Under the pieces are notes generated by a model that was not told the DNA's origin, did no database searches, and saw only the letters and a program-made list of their open reading frames with translations. Of a DNA stretch of 64,000 nt, positions 1 through 8,300 are shown piece by piece (positions within the stretch are counted from its first letter, which is position 1; each line of letters begins with the position of its first letter). This DNA comes from Pseudomonas canadensis. GTDB taxonomy: Bacteria > Pseudomonadota > Gammaproteobacteria > Pseudomonadales > Pseudomonadaceae. Location: assembly GCF_000503215.1 (NCBI RefSeq), contig NZ_AYTD01000013.1, positions 186,001-250,000 of the forward strand, written 5' to 3'. Position numbers and translations under genes: made by a program.

Positions 1-33
1 GATATTGCCCAAGCAGACAAACAGAACCTCCAT
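1..33 (-). CDS. ptpA: Low-molecular-weight protein tyrosine phosphatase, N-terminal fragment (cut by window edge)
   Basis: Only the first 11 codons are in the window, reading [11 protein letters not shown] on the minus strand. This is the start of the LMW-PTP P-loop (family pattern VLFVCxGNxCRSP), which would continue beyond position 1. The ATG overlaps the kdsB TGA by one base (TGATG), so translation is probably coupled to kdsB. In other pseudomonads, as I recall, kdsB is followed by such a phosphatase and murB, which fits. The catalytic CX5R motif is only partly visible, so the call rests on the N-terminal motif plus context. Confidence 0.7.
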   Translation of the reverse strand, partial: MEVLFVCLGNI

Positions 34-797
34 CAGGCCCCCAGCAGGCGACGGACGCGCTCAAGGTCTTCCGGAGTGTCAACACCGGCCGGCGGTGCTT
101 CCAGCGCATCGCCCACGTGGATGCGCACGCCATGCCACAGGGCCCGCAGTTGCTCCAGGGACTCGGTATTTTCCAGCCAGCATGGGCCCCAGCTGACGAA
201 GTCATGCAGGAAGCCGGCGCGGTAGGCGTAAATGCCGATATGGCGACGGTAAGGCACGCCTTCCGGCAACACGTCAGGCTGCTTGGCGAAGGCGTCGCGC
301 GCCCAAGGCAAGGTCGAACGGCTGAACGTCAGCGCCAGGCCGTTGATGTCACTGACTACCTTTACCACGTTCGGATTGAACAGGGTCTCGATGTCTTCAA
401 TCGGCTCGGCCAGGGTCGCCATGCGTGCTTCGCCATGGGCGGCCAGGTTGGCGGCCACCTGGTCGATCACACTGGGCGGGATCAGGGGTTCGTCGCCTTG
501 CACGTTGACCACGATGGCGTCAGGCGCCAGGCCAAGCTGGGTGGCGACTTCGGCCAGGCGGTCGGTGCCAGAGTTATGGTCTTCGCGGGTCAGCACCGCC
601 TCGGCACCGAAGCCCTTGCAGGCTTCGATGATGCGCGGGTCGTCGGTGGCCACCACCACGCGCTCGGCGCTGCTCTTGCAGGCCTGTTCCCACACCAGCT
701 GGATCATCGGCTTGCTGCCGATCAGTTGCAGCGGCTTGCCCGGCAGACGGGTCGAGGCGTAGCGGGAAGGAATGACAACGGTAAAGGCGGTGGTCAT
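33..797 (-). CDS. kdsB: 3-deoxy-manno-octulosonate cytidylyltransferase (CMP-KDO synthetase)
   Basis: The 254-aa cytosolic enzyme activates KDO with CTP to CMP-KDO, the donor for the inner core of lipopolysaccharide. The N-terminal nucleotide-binding signature [16 protein letters not shown] lies at residues 9-24. [11 protein letters not shown] (about residue 97) and [11 protein letters not shown] (about 159) are further family motifs, and the length matches KdsB. It is the sixth gene of a minus-strand run comEC-exbB-exbD-lpxK-trm112-kdsB. Its start overlaps the upstream small gene by 4 nt (ATGA) and its stop overlaps ptpA by 1 nt, so it is clearly part of an operon. Confidence 0.97.
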   Translation of the reverse strand: MTTAFTVVIPSRYASTRLPGKPLQLIGSKPMIQLVWEQACKSSAERVVVATDDPRIIEACKGFGAEAVLTREDHNSGTDRLAEVATQLGLAPDAIVVNVQGDEPLIPPSVIDQVAANLAAHGEARMATLAEPIEDIETLFNPNVVKVVSDINGLALTFSRSTLPWARDAFAKQPDVLPEGVPYRRHIGIYAYRAGFLHDFVSWGPCWLENTESLEQLRALWHGVRIHVGDALEAPPAGVDTPEDLERVRRLLGA

Positions 798-979
798 TTA
801 TCCAGGCGCTCATCGGTGGTCAGGGTGCGAGCTTCGCTTTCCAGCATCACCGGGATGCCATCACGGATCGGGTAAGCCAGGCCGGCGCCTTTGCTGATCA
901 GCTCGGTTTTGTCGGCGCTGAGCTTGAGCGGGCCTTTGCAGATCGGGCAAGCGAGGATATCGAGCAATTTGGTGTCCAT
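794..979 (-). CDS. Trm112 family small zinc-ribbon-type protein (YcaR-like)
   Basis: A 61-aa protein with the family signature [16 protein letters not shown] (CxxC at residues 11-14) and a typical [11 protein letters not shown] segment. Only one CxxC pair is present, as is usual for bacterial YcaR. The family resembles eukaryotic Trm112, an activator of methyltransferases, but the bacterial role is not settled. It lies between lpxK and kdsB as in enterobacteria, and overlaps kdsB by 4 nt. The start is preceded by AGGAAA at a good distance. Confidence 0.9.
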   Translation of the reverse strand: MDTKLLDILACPICKGPLKLSADKTELISKGAGLAYPIRDGIPVMLESEARTLTTDERLDK

Positions 980-1003
980 GAGTGTTTCCTGGAAAGCAGC
1001 GGT

Positions 1004-2014
1004 TTAAGGCAAAAGGCGGGCAGGCAACAGACGCATCAGCTGCGTGTCGAACCAGGCGACGAACGCCGGCGACGGCAGTGCATCCACCGCAAGGTACCAC
1101 CAGTCGGGCTGGGCAAAGGCGCGGCACTTCACCGCGTCCTTCTCGGTCATGACCAGCGGCAATGACGGCGTAAAATTCAGGACTTCGGCGCTGTAAGTCG
1201 CGTGGTCGGCAAACCCATGGGGTATCGGCTGCCAGTGTAGCGTTTCAAGGGTATTGAAGAAACGTTGCGGGTTGCCGATGCCGGCAACCGCATGCACCTG
1301 CTGACCTGCTGGAAAATGATCCACCGGCTGCCGCTCGCCGGTCAGCAGGTTGACCAGTGCGGTGGGCTGCAAGCGAAAGGCGAAACCATCGTCTCGATCA
1401 CTGGCGGCGCCGTTGTACAACAGCGCATCGACGCTCTGCAGACGTTCAACAGGCTCACGCAACGGTCCCGCCGGCAGGCAACGGCGGTTGCCCAGGCCCC
1501 GGGCAGCGTCGATCAGCACCAGTTCAAGGTCACGGGCCAGGCGGTAGTGCTGGAGACCGTCGTCGGAGAGGATCAGGTCCAGGGTTTCGCTGGCCAGCAG
1601 CGCCTGGACCGCACGGCTGCGATCGGGGTCAATCATCAACGGCACGCCGCAGCGCTGCACGATCAACAAGGGCTCATCACCCGCCACTTCGGCGCTCTGG
1701 CTGCCTTCGACCCGCCATGGCAACTGCGGCGGCTTGGCGCCATACCCTCGACTGACCACACCTACGCGCAAGCCGCTACGTCGGCAGTGTTCGATCAGCC
1801 ACAGGATCAACGGCGTCTTGCCGGTGCCACCCACGGTGATATTACCGACCACCACCACCGGCACCGGCGATTGATAGATCTCGCCCTCACCCGCCAGGAA
1901 GCGTGCACGCTTGCGCTGCACCACCCGGCGATACAAGGACTCCAGCGGCCGCAACAGCGCAAGCGCCGGATGGCCCTCGTACCAGGCCTTGAGCAAACGA
2001 TCAGACAGGGCCAT
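1004..2014 (-). CDS. lpxK: Tetraacyldisaccharide 4'-kinase
   Basis: The 336-aa inner-membrane-associated kinase phosphorylates the 4' position of the lipid A precursor disaccharide to give lipid IVA. The P-loop is seen as [13 protein letters not shown] (GGTGKT at residues 62-67), followed by SRGYGAK, and the sequence is of LpxK type throughout. Its ATG overlaps the exbD TGA by 1 nt, so it is translationally coupled to the upstream ExbBD genes. In Escherichia coli lpxK follows msbA; here ExbB/ExbD genes occupy that slot. Confidence 0.97.
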   Translation of the reverse strand: MALSDRLLKAWYEGHPALALLRPLESLYRRVVQRKRARFLAGEGEIYQSPVPVVVVGNITVGGTGKTPLILWLIEHCRRSGLRVGVVSRGYGAKPPQLPWRVEGSQSAEVAGDEPLLIVQRCGVPLMIDPDRSRAVQALLASETLDLILSDDGLQHYRLARDLELVLIDAARGLGNRRCLPAGPLREPVERLQSVDALLYNGAASDRDDGFAFRLQPTALVNLLTGERQPVDHFPAGQQVHAVAGIGNPQRFFNTLETLHWQPIPHGFADHATYSAEVLNFTPSLPLVMTEKDAVKCRAFAQPDWWYLAVDALPSPAFVAWFDTQLMRLLPARLLP

Positions 2015-2442
2015 CAGGGTTGGCCCGCCGCCTCGACAGTGGTCATGCGCAAATGGCTGAAACCGAGTTTGCCGGCGGCGTCCATTGCGGTGATCACGGC
2101 CTGGTGCTGGGTCTTGCCATCGGCACTGATCGACAGCGGCAGCTTAGTGTCGCCGCCGGACTCTTTCTGCAAGGCATCCATCAGGCTGGCCAGGTCGTTT
2201 TTCTCGAGTAACTGGTTATTCACCGAAAACACCCCGTCGGCGCTGATGGCGATGTCCAATTGCTTGACTTGCTGGTCCTCGGCCGGCGAACCGCTCACGG
2301 CCTCCGGCAGGTCGACGCGCAGTTCGGTCTGCCGGGTGAAGGTGGTGGTGACGACAAAAAACAGCAGCAGGATAAACACCACGTCGATCAGCGACGCGAG
2401 GTTGATATCGACGTTTTCCCGTTGCTTGCGGCGAAATTTCAC
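2014..2442 (-). CDS. exbD: ExbD/TolR family biopolymer transport protein
   Basis: A 142-aa single-pass inner-membrane protein with a short cytoplasmic N-terminus, one transmembrane helix (about residues 17-38) and a periplasmic domain. Asp20 lies in the helix ([16 protein letters not shown]) at the position of the essential ExbD/TolR proton-pathway aspartate. It should form a proton-driven complex with the ExbB encoded just upstream (4-nt overlap). No tonB or tolA gene is adjacent, so the energised partner is unknown. This is an ExbD of the lpxK-linked type, distinct from the TonB-linked or Tol-Pal copies expected elsewhere. Confidence 0.93.
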   Translation of the reverse strand: MKFRRKQRENVDINLASLIDVVFILLLFFVVTTTFTRQTELRVDLPEAVSGSPAEDQQVKQLDIAISADGVFSVNNQLLEKNDLASLMDALQKESGGDTKLPLSISADGKTQHQAVITAMDAAGKLGFSHLRMTTVEAAGQP

Positions 2443-3074
2443 GCTTTGCCCCCAACCAGGTCCACGTCACGGTCGCCCTGCACCACTTCCACCAGTTTGA
2501 TGGCTTCCTGCTCCATGCCCACCACAAGCTCATCGATACGGCGTTGCAGGAAGCGGTGGAAGAACACCGAGGGAATACCCACCATCAGGCCTGCGGCCGT
2601 GGTGATCAGCGCCTTGGAGATACCACCGGCCAGTACGGCCGCGTTGGTGGTCATGCCGGAGCCCATGAACGAGCTGAAGATATCGATCATGCCCAACACC
2701 GTACCGAGCAAGCCGAGCAACGGCGCCATGGCGGCGATGGTGCCGAGGGCGTTGATGTAGCGTTCCAGTTCATGGATGACGCGGGCGGCGGCTTCCTCGA
2801 TGCACTCTTTCATAATCTCGCGACCGTGCTTGGAATTGGCCAGCCCGGCAGCGAGGATCTCACCCAACGGGGAATTGGCGCGCAGCTCCTTGAGTTTTTC
2901 CTTATCGAGCTGTTTGTTCTTGATCCAGGACCAGACCTGCCCCAGCAAATGCTCGGGGGTCACGCGGCTGGCGCGAAGGGTCCACAGGCGTTCGGCGACG
3001 ATGCCGAGTGCGGCGATAGAACTCATGATGATCGGCAACATCATCCAGCCGCCGGATTTGACCAATTCCCACAC
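2439..3074 (-). CDS. exbB: ExbB/TolQ/MotA family proton-channel protein
   Basis: The frame is open to 3191, but I choose the GTG at 3074 (VWELVKSGGWMMLPIIMSS). It gives 211 aa, the usual length, and has a good Shine-Dalgarno (GAGGGGAC about 7 nt upstream). The protein has an N-terminal membrane helix, a cytoplasmic loop with RVIHELERYINAL, and two C-terminal helices containing the family motif MAPLLGLLGTVLGMIDIF. It forms the stator-like channel with ExbD, using proton motive force. It lies 73 nt after comEC and overlaps exbD by 4 nt. The substrate or periplasmic partner cannot be read from the sequence. Confidence 0.93.
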   Translation of the reverse strand: MWELVKSGGWMMLPIIMSSIAALGIVAERLWTLRASRVTPEHLLGQVWSWIKNKQLDKEKLKELRANSPLGEILAAGLANSKHGREIMKECIEEAAARVIHELERYINALGTIAAMAPLLGLLGTVLGMIDIFSSFMGSGMTTNAAVLAGGISKALITTAAGLMVGIPSVFFHRFLQRRIDELVVGMEQEAIKLVEVVQGDRDVDLVGGKA

Positions 3075-3147
3075 AGTGAATGTCCCCTCGAAAAAGTGCG
3101 CCACTTTACCATATAGGTGCGTCGACCACAGACCCCATCGGCCGCGG

Positions 3148-5373
3148 CTAGGGTAACCGCTCGCGCCAGAACCGGCGTTGACTGCGCGCAACTATCGGGG
3201 GCGTAAAAGCACCCAACTGCAGACGTACAGCGCCCTGCTCGGCGCTGTCATATACCTGGCTGCCCAACCGCTGGTAGCGTTCCATCACCTGTGGATGGGG
3301 ATGGCCGAACGCATTGTTGCGCCCTCGCGAGATCAGCACGGATCGCGGAGCAAGCCGTTCCACAAAGGGCCAGGACGAAGAACTGCGACTGCCATGGTGC
3401 GGCGCTTGCAGCCAATCGGTGGGCACCGCCAGCGGTGACGCAAGCATGGCCTGTTCCGCCGCACGGCCAATATCACCGGTCAGCAGCAGGCGCTCGCCAT
3501 TGGCCTGCACCTGCAAGACGCAGGACTTCGCGTTGCCACTTATGGCGTCCGGCCACTGCCAGAGTTCGAAGGTCACACCGTCCCAGATCCAGCGCTCGCC
3601 GCTGGTGCAAGGCTGGGTGGCGAGCGATGGGGGCAGACCTTCAGTTTCTCCGCCCACCACACGCTTGATCGGCATGCCATTGGCAATCGCCGCTGCACCC
3701 CCGGCGTGATCGGCATCGGCGTGGCTGAGCAGCAGCATATCCAGCTCTCCTACCCCGAGCTTTCGCAAAGACGGCAGTACCACGCGCGCACCCAAGTCGA
3801 ATGTGCCGGAACGCGGGCCGGCGTCGTAGAGCAACGTGTGATGACGGGTGCGCAAAATCAACGATTGCCCCTGGCCGACATCAAGCTGCGTCACCTCCAC
3901 CTGTCCGTCGGGCACCAGCGCTCGTGGGGGAAACACCGCCAGCAGAAACATCGGCCAACCCAACACACGAAACGGCACGCCCTTGGGCAGCAGGAGCAGC
4001 ACTGCGCCCAGCAGACTTACCAACCAATACCCCAGCGGTACATCGGCCGGAATCCAGGCCGGCATCTGTCCGGCGAGCCACGCCAAGCCGTTGAACAAGG
4101 CACCCAGTGCCCCGCCCGCCAGCCACAGCAGACCTTCCCCTACAAACGGCAACGCCAGCAATGCAGTGCCCAACAAGGCCAGCGGCAACACCACCAGGCT
4201 GATCCATGGCACCGCCACCAGGTTGGCAAACGGCGCACTCAGGCTAATGGGCAGCCCCAACACCAGCAAGGCCGGAAACAACCCGATGGCAATCAACCAC
4301 TGCGGCCGAGTCCACACCTGCCACAGGCTCCAGGGTCCCAGACGGCCACCAAACGCCAGGATCAGCACCGCAACCGCCGCAAAGGACAGCCAGAACCCCG
4401 GCTGCAAGCTGGCCAACGGCTCCAGGATCAGCACCCCATTGAGCGCCAGCAACAAAGGCCACCACAGCCCTAGGTGACGCAAGCGCAATCGCCACAACAA
4501 CACCAGCCCAACCATCACGCAGGCGCGCTGCACCGGCACGCCAAATCCAGCCAGCAAGCCGTAACCCAGCGCCGTAGTGAACGCCAGCCCACAAGCCCAG
4601 GGCAGCCATGGCCAGGTTCGAGGCCAGCATCCATAGCGCGCCAAGCCAGCGATCAAACCGTAAATCAACCCCGCCAGCAGGCCGATATGCTGGCCGGAGA
4701 TGACCAGCAAATGCACAGTCCCTGTATCCTGCAGCACCTGCCAATCAGCAGCCGCCAATCCAGAGCCATCGCCCAACACCAGGGCAATCAGGCCAGCCTC
4801 CCGGCCTTGGGCGTCCACCGCAAGCAAACGCTGACGCACACTGTCGCGCCAGGCGTTGGCAGCCGGTGCCAGGCGCTCTCCATCCTTTACCGTACCGGTG
4901 GCGCCAATGCGCTGGGCCAGCAGCCAAGCCTCCTGATCAAAGCCGTGGAAGTTCAGCAACCCGGCGGGCCGCTTGAGGGTGACGGCCAGGCGCCAGCGTT
5001 CACCGCTGCGCACGGGCGGCCCGCCACGCCAGGACACCCGGATGTGCGTGGGCAACCGGGCATTACGCGACCGACTGTCGGTCAGTACAAAGCGCACGCC
5101 CTCGTCCGTCTGTTGCGGAAGCCCGCTGACCCGCCCTTCCACCCAGCGCGTCTGACCGTCCAGTACTGGCTTGAGGCGATCATCCAGCGCCCACTGCGCG
5201 CTCATGCACGCCCAACTCAGCCCAAACAGGAAAAAAGCCAAGGGATACGTGCGAAACGGCAACAGCATCAGGGCCAGCACCAGCAAGGCGATCAGCCAAC
5301 CGGTCGTCGGCAATGCCGGTAAAAAGCGCAAGGCCAGCAGCCCCAGCGCAAACGCGCACATCCCTGTCCTCAT
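3148..5373 (-). CDS. comEC: ComEC/Rec2 family DNA internalisation protein
   Basis: A 741-aa polytopic membrane protein. It has an N-terminal hydrophobic/OB-like part and a central competence domain with many helices, including the motif GTVHLLVISGQHIGLLAG (about residues 220-237). The C-terminal metallo-beta-lactamase-like domain has LLSHADADHAGG (HxDxDH near residue 550) and QAPHHGS. In competent bacteria ComEC forms the channel that brings single-stranded DNA across the inner membrane. Its presence does not show competence here. The ATG follows AAGGATG at good spacing. It is divergent from the DUF2062 gene across a 135-bp gap. Confidence 0.93.
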   Translation of the reverse strand: MRTGMCAFALGLLALRFLPALPTTGWLIALLVLALMLLPFRTYPLAFFLFGLSWACMSAQWALDDRLKPVLDGQTRWVEGRVSGLPQQTDEGVRFVLTDSRSRNARLPTHIRVSWRGGPPVRSGERWRLAVTLKRPAGLLNFHGFDQEAWLLAQRIGATGTVKDGERLAPAANAWRDSVRQRLLAVDAQGREAGLIALVLGDGSGLAAADWQVLQDTGTVHLLVISGQHIGLLAGLIYGLIAGLARYGCWPRTWPWLPWACGLAFTTALGYGLLAGFGVPVQRACVMVGLVLLWRLRLRHLGLWWPLLLALNGVLILEPLASLQPGFWLSFAAVAVLILAFGGRLGPWSLWQVWTRPQWLIAIGLFPALLVLGLPISLSAPFANLVAVPWISLVVLPLALLGTALLALPFVGEGLLWLAGGALGALFNGLAWLAGQMPAWIPADVPLGYWLVSLLGAVLLLLPKGVPFRVLGWPMFLLAVFPPRALVPDGQVEVTQLDVGQGQSLILRTRHHTLLYDAGPRSGTFDLGARVVLPSLRKLGVGELDMLLLSHADADHAGGAAAIANGMPIKRVVGGETEGLPPSLATQPCTSGERWIWDGVTFELWQWPDAISGNAKSCVLQVQANGERLLLTGDIGRAAEQAMLASPLAVPTDWLQAPHHGSRSSSSWPFVERLAPRSVLISRGRNNAFGHPHPQVMERYQRLGSQVYDSAEQGAVRLQLGAFTPPIVARSQRRFWRERLP

Positions 5374-5508
5374 GAATCATCCTTTTCAAGTGATCCACTC
5401 AGTCTTAGCCGGATGCCCAGCACGGCCTATGATGTTTTGTCACAAAGTCTGAATTTTCTGTTTATAGAATGCGGGCATACTTGCCCCTCGAACTGACCTG
5501 GACCCCTT

Positions 5509-6024
5509 ATGCCCCGGCGCTTATTCAAACGATACATGCCTGACCCCAGCAGTATCAGGGAACACAAGTCATTACAGTTCCTTGGCACCTTGCTGCATGA
5601 CCCGAACCTCTGGCACCTGAACCGGCACTCGGTCGCGCGCGCAATGGCTGTGGGTTTGTTCGCGGCTTTTATTCCCATTCCGTTACAGATGCTGCTGGCC
5701 GCCGTCCTGGCGATCACCGTGCGCGGCAATATGCCCATCGCGGTCAGCCTGGTATGGCTGACCAACCCGATCACCATGCCGGTGGTGTTTATCTGCACCT
5801 ACATGACAGGCGCCTGGTTGATGAATGTGCCCCCGCGCAGCTTGCCGGATGACCTGACCTGGGAATGGATCAGCGGCCAATTGAGCACGTTATGGCAGCC
5901 GTTCCTGCTGGGTTCAGTGGTGTTGGGGCTGGTGCTGGGTGCGCTCGCGTATTGCCTGACCATGGGCTATTGGCGCTGGTGGGTGGCCCACCAATGGAAA
6001 AAACGCAAACAGCGTCGCGCCTAG
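5509..6024 (+). CDS. DUF2062 domain membrane protein
   Basis: A 171-aa protein with the DUF2062 pattern: LWHLNRHSVARAMAVGLFAAFIPIPLQML, then a helix with NPITMPVVFICTYMTGAWL, and a C-terminal helix followed by a very basic tail (KKRKQRR). About three membrane segments are visible. Function is unknown; relatives often sit near lol or comEC genes. It is divergent from comEC and converges with the histidine kinase gene. The two stop codons overlap in the palindrome CTAG (6021-6024). Confidence 0.85.
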   Translation: MPRRLFKRYMPDPSSIREHKSLQFLGTLLHDPNLWHLNRHSVARAMAVGLFAAFIPIPLQMLLAAVLAITVRGNMPIAVSLVWLTNPITMPVVFICTYMTGAWLMNVPPRSLPDDLTWEWISGQLSTLWQPFLLGSVVLGLVLGALAYCLTMGYWRWWVAHQWKKRKQRRA

Positions 6025-7379
6025 CAAGCCCGCAGACGCAGATGCACCCGCAGCCCTTTTCCGGTGTTTTGCGCCCACAAGCTACCGTCCTGGCGCTGCA
6101 CGGCGTTGCGCGCGATGCTCAAGCCCAGGCCGAAGCCACCATCGCCGGGGCGTGATCCGTCCAGGCGGGTGAACGGTGCGAAGATCCGTTCCAGGTCCCC
6201 GTCATCGATCCCGCCGCCCTCGTCCTCCAGCCATACATGCCAATAGTCACCTTCGCGACGCCCATCCAGGCTGACCACACCGCCCACGGGTGAATGGCGA
6301 ATGGCATTGCGCAGAATGTTTTCCAAGGCCTGGGCCAACGCATTCAGGTTGCCGCGCACCCAGCATTCCGGGCCGAGCAGACACGGCAGGTGCGACGCGG
6401 GCCAATCGCTTTCGAAGCATGCGTTTTCGCGCAACATATCCCACAGCGCCTGAAGCTGGATATCTTCCTGGGGCAGCGGCGCCCGCTCGGTGTCCAACCA
6501 CGCCAGTTGCAGGCTGTCTTCCACCAGGCGTTGCATCGCATCGATCTCACGGCCAAGCCGCTCGCGCAGTTGCGTCAGGTCCTGCTCACTGTCACACGCC
6601 ACGCGCAGGCGGCTCAGCGGCGTGCGCAGCTCATGGGACATGTCCCGCAGCAGTTGCTGCTGCAATACCACGGTGCCCTGCAAGCGCTCGGACATGTGGT
6701 CGAACGCGCGGCCCAGCTCACCCAATTCATCCTGACGACTGGTCGCGTCGTGGGACAGCCGCGTGTTCAACTGGTCAGCACGCCAGGCGTTGGCCTGCTC
6801 ACGCAGTTGATTGAGGGGCATGATCAGCAGCCGATACAGGCCGACGCACAGCAACAGGGTAAACAGGCCGGGGATCACGCCATTGGTCACCACCCGCCAG
6901 AACAGTTGGTAGCGCCCCGGCATGAAGCGCTGCGGCAACTCGATCACCAGCGAGCCTGCGTTGGGGTCGACCGGAAACGGGATTTTCAGCCACGGCAGAC
7001 CTTTGGCATGCCGGCTCACCGGCCAGTCCAGGCCACGCAGAAAGGTCAGGCGCTGGCTTTCCTTGTCGGTCAGCGGGTAGCTGCTCAGCGATTGCAAGTC
7101 ATTGCCGATCACGCCGATCCAGGTGGTTTCGCGCTCGCCCATCTCCTGCAGCCACGCATCGACGCCAGCATTGCCGTCTCGGTTCCAGGCCTGCTCCGCT
7201 CGCAACGCGTAACCACTCAAGGTGATCCGCGCTTCATCGGACAGGTAGGCGTTCTTCTGCTCCATGTAGCGCCCCCACGACCAACTGAGCCAGATCATCA
7301 GCAAACAGAAGGCGATCAACAGGCAGGCCAGCTTCCAGAATAACGAGTGCTTGCCCGGCAGGCCTTTAAAGGCTGTCAT
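6021..7379 (-). CDS. Sensor histidine kinase, PirS/PfeS-like
   Basis: A class I histidine kinase of 452 aa from the ATG at 7379 (an in-frame GTG at 7385 is possible). It has an N-terminal helix (about 15-33), a periplasmic sensor of about 135 residues, a second helix (about 168-190), HAMP, and the H-box LRDMSHELRTPLSRLR with His at about residue 249. N, G1 and G2 boxes follow (NILRNAIRHSP, DEGGGI, GGFGLGLSIA). It overlaps the response-regulator gene by 14 nt. In Pseudomonas aeruginosa the pair next to gacS is PirRS, which controls ferric-siderophore uptake, so a PirS-like role is inferred from position and family. No TonB-receptor gene is adjacent here. Confidence 0.85.
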   Translation of the reverse strand: MTAFKGLPGKHSLFWKLACLLIAFCLLMIWLSWSWGRYMEQKNAYLSDEARITLSGYALRAEQAWNRDGNAGVDAWLQEMGERETTWIGVIGNDLQSLSSYPLTDKESQRLTFLRGLDWPVSRHAKGLPWLKIPFPVDPNAGSLVIELPQRFMPGRYQLFWRVVTNGVIPGLFTLLLCVGLYRLLIMPLNQLREQANAWRADQLNTRLSHDATSRQDELGELGRAFDHMSERLQGTVVLQQQLLRDMSHELRTPLSRLRVACDSEQDLTQLRERLGREIDAMQRLVEDSLQLAWLDTERAPLPQEDIQLQALWDMLRENACFESDWPASHLPCLLGPECWVRGNLNALAQALENILRNAIRHSPVGGVVSLDGRREGDYWHVWLEDEGGGIDDGDLERIFAPFTRLDGSRPGDGGFGLGLSIARNAVQRQDGSLWAQNTGKGLRVHLRLRAC

Positions 7380-8094
7380 CAGCACCGCTCAGCACATAGC
7401 CCTTGCCCCACACCGTGCGCACTTCGCGCTCGGTGTAGCCGATGGCCTTGAGCTTGCGGCGGATCTGGCTGATATGCATGTCGAGGCTGCGGTCATGGGG
7501 CGCATAACCACGTTGCAGCACCTGCTGGTAAAGGAAGGGTTTGCTGAGGACTTCTTCAGCGTTGCGATGCAAAGTTTCCAGCAGGCGATATTCACTGCGG
7601 GTCAGGCCAGCCCGATGTTCCAGGTGGCAGACATCGCACAGTTCATCGTCGAAGCGCAGGGTGCGGGTATCGTCACGTGCGGGTGCCAGGCTCGGCAATG
7701 GGCGTCTGTCCAAGGCGACACGGCGCAGGATGGCCTCGATGCGCACGCGCAGCTCGATCATGCTGAACGGCTTGGGCAGGTAGTCATCGGCGCCCAGGCG
7801 AAAACCGCTGATGCGATCGGCCTCAGCCCCCAGTGCCGACATCAGGATCACCGGGATCGAATGGCTCTGGCGCAGATGGGTCAGGATCGACAACCCGTCC
7901 AGCCCTGGCAGCAGAATGTCCATCAACACCACGTCGAACACCTGGTCGCGCGCCATCTGCAGGCCTTGCTGGCCGTTCTGGCACCAGGTGACATGGAAAC
8001 CACAGCGCCCCAGGTGCTCATGGACATAAGCGCCCAGCACGGGGTCATCTTCGATGGTCAGGATACTGGGTAGGCCAGTTGCTACAGGATTCAT
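7366..8094 (-). CDS. OmpR/PhoB-family response regulator, PirR/PfeR-like
   Basis: A 242-aa regulator. The receiver has acidic residues in ILTIEDD, the phospho-acceptor Asp in DVVLMDILLPGLDG, the conserved Ser of ILMSALG and Lys in LPKPF. The C-terminal winged helix ends in REVRTVWGKGYVL, typical of OmpR/PhoB proteins. I take the ATG at 8094 (MNPVATGLPSILTIEDD); the frame extends to a TTG at 8106. It is transcribed with its kinase partner and is divergent from gacS. A perfect 7-3-7 inverted repeat at 8106-8122 lies just upstream of the start and could be an operator. Confidence 0.87.
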   Translation of the reverse strand: MNPVATGLPSILTIEDDPVLGAYVHEHLGRCGFHVTWCQNGQQGLQMARDQVFDVVLMDILLPGLDGLSILTHLRQSHSIPVILMSALGAEADRISGFRLGADDYLPKPFSMIELRVRIEAILRRVALDRRPLPSLAPARDDTRTLRFDDELCDVCHLEHRAGLTRSEYRLLETLHRNAEEVLSKPFLYQQVLQRGYAPHDRSLDMHISQIRRKLKAIGYTEREVRTVWGKGYVLSGADDSL

Positions 8095-8105
8095 TAGTAT
8101 CTGCA

Positions 8106-8122
8106 AGTCATTCTCAATGACT
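8106..8122. promoter_or_regulatory. Inverted repeat AGTCATT-CTC-AATGACT, possible Fur-type operator
   Basis: Perfect 7-3-7 inverted repeat 12 bp upstream of the response-regulator ATG. On the minus strand it reads TCATTGAGAATGACT, whose TGAGAATGA core resembles Pseudomonas Fur boxes. The fit to the 19-bp Fur consensus is only about 11 of 19 positions by eye. Iron control would suit a PirRS-like pair, but it could also be an autoregulatory site. Confidence 0.4.
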
Positions 8123-8300
8123 GATTATTCAAGATAACCCCGCAGCAGGCAATCGCCACTGGCCGCCAAATGCCTTCAAGATTGCCGTATGTCATTAATT
8201 TGCAAGATTCCTCGCCGCGCAAATGGCTACACTGCGCAGGTGGCGCGGGCCGGATGCCCGCGCAATTCCGTAGATATCAATGTGGTAGCAGGAGAGTGGC

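Noticed and set aside
117-875. Open frame of 252 codons on the plus strand over kdsB
   Set aside because: It lies antisense to kdsB, has no family resemblance and no Shine-Dalgarno. kdsB is supported by motifs and operon structure.
3075-3191. Upstream extension of exbB to an ATG at 3191
   Set aside because: It would add about 39 residues absent from the family and overlap the end of comEC; the GTG at 3074 has the better Shine-Dalgarno and gives the usual length.
8161-8300. Sigma-70 promoter for gacS (TTGCAA and TACACT)
   Set aside because: The spacing is about 22 bp, too long for a normal sigma-70 promoter.
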